Source: Saccoglossus kowalevskii (lineage: Eukaryota; Hemichordata; Enteropneusta; Harrimaniidae). Taken from it: DNA of 44,490 nucleotides. Below the pieces are notes generated by a model, which did not search any database, was not told the origin of the DNA, and saw only the letters and a program-made list of their open reading frames with translations. Positions 36,430 through 44,490 of the stretch are shown here, piece after piece. Position 1 is the stretch's first letter. Every line of letters starts with the position of its first letter. Both the position numbers and the translations under genes were made by a program. The stretch is taken from assembly GCF_000003605.2 (NCBI RefSeq), contig NW_003118611.1, positions 1-44,490 on the forward strand, given 5' to 3'.

Positions 36430-38580
36430 AGGGTGTAGTTAACACATCCATATTTGCAGTAGATTGTCACATACCACAGGAAAAAAATATGTCAAACCAA
36501 GGGTGGGGTTTACACATCAATATTTGCAGTAGATTGTCACATACCACAGTAACAAAATATGTCAAACCAAAGGTGTGGTTTACACATCCATATTTGCAGT
36601 GGATTGTCACATACAACAGTATCGAATATGTCAAACCAAGGGTGTGGTTTACACATCCATATTTGCAGTGGATTGTCACATACCACAGTAACAAAATATG
36701 TCAAACCAAGGGTGTGGGTAACACATCCATATTTGCAGTGGATTGCTACATACCACAGTAAAAAAATATGTCAAACCAATGGTGTGGTTTACACATCCAT
36801 ATTTTCAGTAGATTGTCACATACCACAGTAACAAAATATGTCAAACCAAGGGTGTGGGTAACACATCCATATTTGCAGTAGATTGTCACATACCACAGTA
36901 ACAAAATATGTCAAACCAAGGGTGTGGGTTACACATCCATATTTTCAGTAGATTGTCACATACCACAGTAACAAAATATGTCAAACCAAGGGTGTGCTTA
37001 ACACATCCATATTTGCAGTAGATTGTCACATACCACAGTAACAAAATATGTCAAACCAAGGGTGTAGTTAACACATCCATATTTGCAGTAGATTGTCACA
37101 TACCACAGGAAAAAAATATGTCAAACCAAGAGGTGGGGTTTACACATCAATATTTGCAGTAGATTGTCACATACCACAGTAACAAAATATGTCAAACCAA
37201 GGGTGTGGTTTACACATCCATATTTGCAGTGGATTGTCACATACCACATTAACAAAATATGTCAAACCAAGGGTGTGGTTAACACATCCATATTTGCAGT
37301 AGATTGTCACATACAACAGTAACAAAATATGTCAAACCAAGGGTGTGGTTAACACATCCATATTTGCAGTGGATTGTCACATACCACAGTAACAAAATAT
37401 GTCAAACCAAGGCTGTGGTTTACACATCCATATTTGCAGTGGATTGCCACATACCACAGTAAAAAACTATGTCAAACCAAGGGTGGGGTTTACACATCCA
37501 TATTTGGAGTAGATTATCACATACCACAGTAACAAAATATGTCAAACCAAGGGTGTGGTTAACACATCCATATTTGCAGTGGATTGTCACATACCACAGT
37601 AACAAAATATGTCAAACCAAGGGTGTAGTTAACACATCCATATTTGCAGTAGATTGTCACATACCACAGTAACAAAATATGTCAAACCAAGGGTGTGGTT
37701 TACACATCTATATTTGCAGTGGATTGTCACATACCACAGTAACAAAATATGTCAAATCAAGGGGGTAGTTAACACATCCATATTTGCAGTGGATTGTCAC
37801 ATACAACAGTATCGATTATGTCAAACCAAGGGTGCGGTTTACACATCCATATTTGCAGTGGATTGTCACATACCACAGTAACAAAATATGTCAAACCAAG
37901 GGTGTGGTTAACACATCCATATTTGCAGTGGATTGTCACATACAACAGTATCGAATATGTCAAACCAAAGGTGTGGTTTACACATCCATATTTGCAGTGG
38001 ATTGTCACATACCACAGTAACAAAATATGTCAAACCAAGGGTGTGGTTTACACATCCATATTTGCAGTGGATTGTCACATACCACAGTAACAAAATATGT
38101 CAAACCAAGGGGGTAGTTAACACATCCATATTTGCAGTGGATTGTCACATACAACAGTATCGAATATGTCAAACCAAGGGTGTGGTTTACACATCCATAT
38201 TTGCAGTGGATTGTCACATACCACAGTAACAAAATATGTCAAACCAAGGGTGTGGTTTACACATCCATATTTGCAGTGGATTGTCACATACCACAGAAAC
38301 AAAATATGTCAAACCAAGGGGGTAGTTAACACATCCATATTTGCAGTAGATTGTCACATACAACAGTATCGAATATGTCAAACCAAGGGTGTGGTTTACA
38401 CATGCATTTTTGCAGTGGATTGTCACATACCACAGTAACAAAATATGTCAAACCAAGGGTGTAGTTAACACATCCATATTTGCAGTAGATTGTCACATAC
38501 CACAGTAAAAAAATATGTCAAACCAAGGGTGGGGTTTACACATCAATATTTGCAGTAGATTGTCACATACCACAGTAACA
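36430..38580. repeat. Right-domain higher-order unit R, copy 2 (2.15 kb)
   Basis: The longest near-identical segment found, matching about 41250-43400 at offset 4820 (4819 after an extra base near 37,131). I count about ten differences by eye, for example AAAGGTGTGG near 36571, CCAATGGTG near 36777, AAATCAAGGGGG near 37755 and TATCGATTATG near 37811. Contains two CAGGAAAAAAATATG monomers 629 bp apart, and at its end four 69-bp monomers at spacings of 139, 209 and 209 bp. Confidence 0.87.
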
Positions 38581-38995
38581 AAATATGTCAAATCAAGGGT
38601 GTGGTTTACACATCCATATTTGCAGTGGATTGTCACATACCACAGTAACAAAATATGTCAAACCAAGGGTGTGGTTTACACATCCATATTTGCAGTGGAT
38701 TGCCACATACCACAGTAAAAAAATATGTCAAACCAAGGGTGGGGTTTACACATCCATATTTGGAGTAGATTATCACATACCACAGTAACAAAATATGTCA
38801 AACCAAGGGTGTGGTTAACACATCCATATTTGCAGTGGATTGTCACATACCACAGTAACAAAATATGTCAAACCAAGGGTGTAGTTAACACATCCATATT
38901 TGCAGTAGATTATCACATACAACAGTATCGAATATGTCAAACCAAGGGTGTGGTTTACACATCCATATTTGCAGTGGATTGTCACATACCACAGT

Positions 38996-39781
38996 AACAA
39001 AATATGTCAAACCAAAGGTGTGGTTAACACATCCATATTTGCAGTGGATTGTCACATACCACAGTAACAAAATATGTCAAACCAAGGGTGTAGTTAACAC
39101 ATCCATATTTGCAGTAGATTATCACATACAACAGTATCGAATATGTCAAACCAAGGGTGTGGTTTACACATCCATATTTGCAGTGGATTGTCACATACCA
39201 CAGTAACAAAATATGTCAAACCAAGGGTGTGGTTTACACATCCATATTTGCAGTAGATTGCCACATACCACAGAAACAAAATATGTCAAACCAAGGGTGT
39301 GGTTTACACATCCATATTTGCAGTGGATTGTCACATACCACAGTAACAAAATATGTCAAACCAAGGGTGTAGTTAACACATCCATATTTGCAGTAGATTG
39401 TCACATACAACAGTATCGAATATGTCAAACCAAGGGTGTGGTTTACACATGCATATTTGCAGTGGATTGTCACATACCACAGTAACAAAATATGTCAAAC
39501 CAAGGGTGTAGTTAACACATCCATATTTGCAGTAGATTGTCACATACCACAGGAAAAAAATATGTCAAACCAAGGGTGGGGTTTACACATCAATATTTGC
39601 AGTAGATTGTCACATACCACAGTAACAAAATATGTCAAACCAAAGGTGTGGTTTACACATCCATATTTGCAGTGGATTGTCACATACAACAGTATCGAAT
39701 ATGTCAAACCAAGGGTGTGGTTTACACATCCATATTTGCAGTGGATTGTCACATACCACAGTAACAAAATATGTCAAACCA
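38996..39781. repeat. Duplicated block S, copy 2
   Basis: Counterpart of 30750-31535 at +8246. The match ends where this copy continues into GTGTGGGTAAC (unit R) and copy 1 into GTTTAC. Confidence 0.78.
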
Positions 39782-40640
39782 AGGGTGTGGGTAACACATC
39801 CATATTTGCAGTGGATTGCTACATACCACAGTAAAAAAATATGTCAAACCAATGGTGTGGTTTACACATCCATATTTTCAGTAGATTGTCACATACCACA
39901 GTAACAAAATATGTCAAACCAAGGGTGTGGGTAACACATCCATATTTGCAGTAGATTGTCACATACCACAGTAACAAAATATGTCAAACCAAGGGTGTGG
40001 GTTACACATCCATATTTTCAGTAGATTGTCACATACCACAGTAACAAAATATGTCAAACCAAGGGTGTGCTTAACACATCCATATTTGCAGTAGATTGTC
40101 ACATACCACAGTAACAAAATATGTCAAACCAAGGGTGTAGTTAACACATCCATATTTGCAGTAGATTGTCACATACCACAGGAAAAAAATATGTCAAACC
40201 AAGGGTGGGGTTTACACATCAATATTTGCAGTAGATTGTCACATACCACAGTAACAAAATATGTCAAACCAAGGGTGTGGTTTACACATCCATATTTGCA
40301 GTGGATTGTCACATACCACATTAACAAAATATGTCAAACCAAGGGTGTGGTTAACACATCCATATTTGCAGTAGATTGTCACATACAACAGTAACAAAAT
40401 ATGTCAAACCAAGGGTGTGGTTAACACATCCATATTTGCAGTGGATTGTCACATACCACAGTAACAAAATATGTCAAACCAAGGCTGTGGTTTACACATC
40501 CATATTTGCAGTGGATTGCCACATACCACAGTAAAAAACTATGTCAAACCAAGGGTGGGGTTTACACATCCATATTTGGAGTAGATTATCACATACCACA
40601 GTAACAAAATATGTCAAACCAAGGGTGTGGTTAACACATC
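39513..40640. repeat. Right-domain higher-order unit R, copy 3 (1.13 kb)
   Basis: Matches 36440 onward at offset 3073 and 41262 onward at offset 1747. It shares AAAGGTGTGG and CCAATGGTG with copy 2, not copy 4, so copies 2 and 3 are the closest relatives over this span. It breaks off at the 140-bp tandem duplication. Confidence 0.85.
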
Positions 40641-40780
40641 CATATTTGCAGTGGATTGCCACATACCACAGTAAAAAACTATGTCAAACCAAGGGTGGGG
40701 TTTACACATCCATATTTGGAGTAGATTATCACATACCACAGTAACAAAATATGTCAAACCAAGGGTGTGGTTAACACATC
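40501..40780. repeat. Perfect 140-bp tandem duplication
   Basis: Bases 40501-40640 and 40641-40780 are identical. Each half is a two-monomer unit: an AAAAAACTATG monomer with GGTGGGG, then a TTTGGAGTAGATTATC monomer. The other unit R copies have this dimer once, so the second copy is a recent addition. Confidence 0.93.
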
Positions 40781-41298
40781 CATATTTGCAGTGGATTGTC
40801 ACATACCACAGTAACAAAATATGTCAAACCAAGGGTGTAGTTAACACATCCATATTTGCAGTAGATTGTCACATACAACAGTATCGAATATGTCAAACCA
40901 AGGGTGCGGTTTACACATCCATATTTGCAGTGGATTGTCACATACCACAGTAACAAAATATGTCAAACCAAGGGTGTGGTTAACACATCCATATTTGCAG
41001 TGGATTGTCACATACAACAGTATCGAATATGTCAAACCATGGGTGTTGTTTACACATCCATATTTGCAGTAGATTGTCACATACCACAGTAACAAAATAT
41101 GTCAAACCAAGGGTGTGGTTAACACATCCATATTTGCAGTAGATTGTCACATACCACAGTAACAAAATATGTTAAACCAAGGGTGTGGTTTACACATCCA
41201 TATTTGCAGTGGATTGCCACATACCACATTAACAAAATATGTCAAACCAAGGGTGTAGTTAACACATCCATATTTGCAGTGGATTGTCACATACCACA
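40637..41298. repeat. Duplicated block T, copy 2
   Basis: Counterpart of 31900-32484 with one additional GTTAAC/GTAG monomer at about 41,097-41,166. It ends at the CAGGAAAAAAATATG monomer that opens unit R at 41,298. Confidence 0.78.
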
Positions 41299-43400
41299 GG
41301 AAAAAAATATGTCAAACCAAGGGTGGGGTTTACACATCAATATTTGCAGTAGATTGTCACATACCACAGTAACAAAATATGTCAAACCAAGGGTGTGGTT
41401 TACACATCCATATTTGCAGTGGATTTTCACATACAACAGTATCGAATATGTCAAACCAAGGGTGTGGTTTACACATCCATATTTGCAGTGGATTGTCACA
41501 TACCACAGTAACAAAATATGTCAAACCAAGGGTGTGGGTAACACATCCATATTTGCAGTGGATTGCTACATACCACAGTAAAAAAATATGTCAAACCAAG
41601 GGTGTGGTTTACACATCCATATTTTCAGTAGATTGTCACATACCACAGTAACAAAATATGTCAAACCAAGGGTGTGGGTAACACATCCATATTTGCAGTA
41701 GATTGTCACATACCACAGTAACACAATATGTCAAACCAAGGGTGTGGGTTACACATCCATATTTTCAGTAGATTGTCACATACCACAGTAACAAAATATG
41801 TCAAACCAAGGGTGTGCTTAACACATCCATATTTGCAGTAGATTGTCACATACCACAGTAACAAAATATGTCAAACCAAGGGTGTAGTTAACACATCCAT
41901 ATTTGCAGTAGATTGTCACATACCACAGGAAAAAAATATGTCAAACCAAGGGTGGGGTTTACACATCAATATTTGCAGTAGATTGTCACATACCACAGTA
42001 ACAAAATATGTCAAACCAAGGGTGTGGTTTACACATCCATATTTGCAGTGGATTGTCACATACCACATTAACAAAATATGTCAAACCAAGGGTGTGGTTA
42101 ACACATCCATATTTGCAGTAGATTGTCACATACAACAGTAACAAAATATGTCAAACCAAGGGTGTGGTTAACACATCCATATTTGCAGTGGATTGTCACA
42201 TACCACAGTAACAAAATATGTCAAACCAAGGCTGTGGTTTACACATCCATATTTGCAGTGGATTGCCACATACCACAGTAAAAAACTATGTCAAACCAAG
42301 GGTGGGGTTTACACATCCATATTTGGAGTAGATTATCACATACCACAGTAACAAAATATGTCAAACCAAGGGTGTGGTTAACACATCCATATTTGCAGTG
42401 GATTGTCACATACCACAGTAACAAAATATGTCAAACCAAGGGTGTAGTTAACACATCCATATTTGCAGTAGATTGTCACATACCACAGTAACAAAATATG
42501 TCAAACCAAGGGTGTGGTTTACACATCTATATTTGCAGTGGATTGTCACATACCACAGTAACAAAATATGTCAAACCAAGGGGGTAGTTAACACATCCAT
42601 ATTTGCAGTGGATTGTCACATACAACAGTATCGAATATGTCAAACCAAGGGTGCGGTTTACACATCCATATTTGCAGTGGATTGTCACATACCACAGTAA
42701 CAAAATATGTCAAACCAAGGGTGTGGTTAACACATCCATATTTGCAGTGGATTGTCACATACAACAGTATCGAATATGTCAAACCAAAGGTGTGGTTTAC
42801 ACATCCATATTTGCAGTGGATTGTCACATACCACAGTAACAAAATATGTCAAACCAAGGGTGTGGTTTACACATCCATATTTGCAGTGGATTGTCACATA
42901 CCACAGTAACAAAATATGTCAAACCAAGGGGGTAGTTAACACATCCATATTTGCAGTGGATTGTCACATACAACAGTATCGAATATGTCAAACCAAGGGT
43001 GTGGTTTACACATCCATATTTGCAGTGGATTGTCACATACCACAGTAACAAAATATGTCAAACCAAGGGTGTGGTTTACACATCCATATTTGCAGTGGAT
43101 TGTCACATACCACAGAAACAAAATATGTCAAACCAAGGGGGTAGTTAACACATCCATATTTGCAGTAGATTGTCACATACAACAGTATCGAATATGTCAA
43201 ACCAAGGGTGTGGTTTACACATGCATTTTTGCAGTGGATTGTCACATACCACAGTAACAAAATATGTCAAACCAAGGGTGTAGTTAACACATCCATATTT
43301 GCAGTAGATTGTCACATACCACAGTAAAAAAATATGTCAAACCAAGGTGGGGGTTTACACATCAATATTTGCAGTAGAATTGTCACATACACAGTAACAA
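41250..43400. repeat. Right-domain higher-order unit R, copy 4 (2.15 kb)
   Basis: Counterpart of 36430-38580. Private changes are GGATTTTCAC near 41421 and ACACAATATG near 41723. The last hundred bases hold several small indels (AAGGTGGGGGTTT near 43345, AGAATTGTC near 43377, CATACACAG near 43387) that are absent from copy 2. Confidence 0.87.
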
Positions 43401-43409
43401 AATATGTCA

Positions 43410-44290
43410 AACCAAGGGTGTGGTTAACACATCCATATTTGCAGTAGATGTCACATACCACAGTAACAAAATATGTCAAACCAAGGGTGTGGTTAACACA
43501 TCCATATTTGCAGTGGATGTCACATACAACAGTATCGAATATGTCAAACCAAGGGTGTGGTTTACACATCCATATTTGCAGTGGATTGTCACCACAGTAA
43601 CAAAATATGTCAAACCAAGGGTGTGGTTAACACATCCATATTTGCAGTAGATTGTCACATACCACAGTAACAAAATATGTCAAACCAAGGGTGTGGTTAA
43701 CATATCCATATTTGCAGTGGATTGTCACATACAACAATATCGAATATGTCAAACCAAGGGTGTGGTTTACACATCCATATTTGCAGTGGATTGTCACATA
43801 CCCCAGTAATAAAATATGTCAAACCAAGGGTGTGGTTAACACATCCATATTTGCAGTAGATTGTCACATACCACAGTAACAAAATATGTCAAACCAAGGG
43901 TGTGGTTTACACATCCATATTTGCAGTGGATTGCCACATACCACATTAACAAAATATGTCAAACCAAGGGTGTGGTTAACACATCCATATTTGCAGTAGA
44001 TTGTCACATACCACAGTAACAAAATATGTCAAACCAAGGGTGTGGTTAACACATCCATATTTGCAGTGGATTGCTACATACCACATTAACAAAATATGTC
44101 AAACCAAGGGTGTGGTTAACACATCCATATTTGCAGTAGATTGTCACATACCACAGTAACAAAATATGTCAAAACAAGGGTGTGGTTTACACATCCATAT
44201 TTGCAGTGGATTGTCACATACTACAGTAACAAAATATGTCAAACCAAGGGTGTGGTTTACACATCCATATTTGCAGTAGATTGCCACATA
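43410..44290. repeat. Distant copy of 25395-26275 (offset about 18,015)
   Basis: Shares GTTAACATATCC, CAACAATATCG, CATACCCCAG and AATAAAATATG with 25637-25867, changes not all present in the nearer copy at 28,914-29,144. It has two private single-base losses (AGATGTCAC near 43448 and GGATGTCAC near 43517). After 44,290 it departs from the 26,275 pattern. Confidence 0.82.
43575..43640. repeat. 66-bp monomer, copy 7
   Basis: Same four-base deletion after a 69-bp monomer. It lies in the segment that repeats 25395-26275. Confidence 0.92.
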
Positions 44291-44490
44291 CCACAGTAAC
44301 AAAATATGTCAAACCAAGGGTGTGGTTTACACATGCATATTTGCAGTAGATTGTCACATACCACAGTAACAAAATATGTCAAACCAAGGGTGTGGTTAAC
44401 ACATCTATATTTGGAGTAGATTATCACATACCACAGTAACAAAATATGTCAAACCATGGGTGTTGTTTACACATCTATATTTGCAGCTGA
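44166..44490. repeat. Segment Q, copy 4, cut by the window end
   Basis: Same ordered variants up to CCATGGGTGTTG. The last bases (ATCTATATTTGCAGCTGA) differ slightly from the other copies. Confidence 0.75.

Larger units (their letters stand above)
1..44490. repeat. 70-bp satellite array filling the whole window
   Basis: Every part of the window aligns to the same monomer of about 70 bp, head-to-tail and never inverted. The TTTGCAG landmark recurs from position 66 to 44480. That distance, corrected for about 73 monomers of 69 bp, seven with a 4-bp deletion, three with a 2-bp deletion and scattered single-base indels, gives about 636 monomers. Monomers differ from the consensus at a handful of recurring sites: GTGG/GTAG after TTGCA; TTGTCAC/TTGCCAC/TTGCTAC; CATACCAC/CATACAAC/CATACTAC/CATGCCAC; CAGTAAC/CATTAAC; GTTAAC/GTTTAC. 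The array reaches both ends, so its true size and flanks are unknown. The family is not recognised. Long, gene-free, higher-order arrays of this kind are typical of eukaryotic heterochromatin; a centromeric role is inference only. Confidence 0.99.
24751..44490. repeat. Right subarray domain
   Basis: This part is more homogeneous and carries a different set of variants: GTAGATTGTCAC as a common monomer type, the 66-bp monomers, GGGGGTAGTTAAC, GGTGGGGTTTAC, ATTTTCAGTAG, GGTGTGGGTTAC, GGTGTGCTTAAC, TTTGGAGTAGATTATC and A7-tract monomers. CATGCCACAG and TTTACATATCC are not seen after about 24,750. Several large higher-order copies lie within it. The array continues past the window end. Confidence 0.75.

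Noticed and set aside
8540-43815. AATAAA polyadenylation signals near 8546, 14413, 25793, 29071, 32773 and 43808
   Set aside because: These are single C-to-T changes in the common AACAAAAT part of the monomer, with no associated gene or downstream GT-rich context beyond the repeat itself.
1-44490. CRISPR array
   Set aside because: The whole 70-bp unit is repeated; there are no short constant repeats separated by unique spacers, no leader and no cas genes.
1-44490. Telomeric repeat, rRNA or tRNA gene cluster
   Set aside because: No telomere-type short motif runs, no tRNA-like clover-leaf boxes, and the unit is far too short and AT-rich for rDNA or its spacer promoters.
1-44490. CENP-B box
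   Set aside because: No monomer type contains the essential TTCG...A..CGGG pattern; TATCGAA in the 69-bp monomers is not a match.
1-44490. Single uniform higher-order period for the whole array
   Set aside because: Block spacings are many (558, 908, 1049, 1119, 1535, 1955, 3073, 3277, 3352, 4190, 4540, 4679, 4820, 6845, 7685, 8246, 18015), so the structure is a nested mosaic and not one regular long unit.

Overview
The window is one uninterrupted tandem satellite DNA array, and both window edges fall inside it. A roughly 70-bp monomer repeats head-to-tail, always in the same orientation, about 636 times across 44,490 bases. I found no unique sequence longer than about 35 bases, no transposon, no RNA gene and no credible protein-coding gene. 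An array this long, with nested higher-order structure, points to eukaryotic heterochromatin (centromeric, pericentromeric, subtelomeric or an interstitial block). I do not recognise the satellite family and cannot name the organism. An exact consensus monomer lies at 12780-12849: 38.6% G+C and no CpG dinucleotide. Landmarks in order are TTTGCAG, TGTCACATACCACAG, TAACAAAATATGTC, AACCAAGGGTGTGG, GTTAAC (or GTTTAC) and ACATCCATA. Three length classes recur: 70 bp (most), 69 bp (about 73 copies, where the AACAAAA part is replaced by ATCGAA or ATCGAC) and 66 bp (seven copies, 4-bp deletion). A 68-bp form occurs three times.

Layout. The left domain (about 1-24,750) is a patchwork of segmental duplications of 0.4-1.5 kb that share marker variants such as TTTACATATCC, CATGCCACAG, GGGCGTGG and TATCGAC. 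It holds five copies of a diverged 5-monomer block (2806, 9651, 13841, 17193 and a truncated one at 19569). It also holds a 16-monomer higher-order unit, arranged as two adjacent copies at 21722-23889 with relatives at about 760, 18440 and 20187. The right domain (about 24,750-44,490) lacks most of those markers. It has its own: the 66-bp monomers, GGGGGTAGTTAAC, GGTGGGGTTTAC, the A7-tract monomer and ATTTTCAGTAG. It is dominated by a higher-order unit present four times (34990, 36430, 39513, 41250), including a 2.15-kb pair about 4.8 kb apart in which I count only about ten differences.

Stretches of a kilobase or more are nearly identical at a distance while neighbouring monomers differ at several sites. 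This indicates recent homogenisation by block duplication (unequal exchange, conversion or replication-based amplification), not slow monomer-by-monomer drift. Many short reading frames exist, but they follow arithmetically from the period: 70 leaves remainder 1 on division by 3, so each frame meets the same stop every 210 bases. They should not be annotated as genes. Block edges below were found by eye and are good to about one monomer (70 bp).
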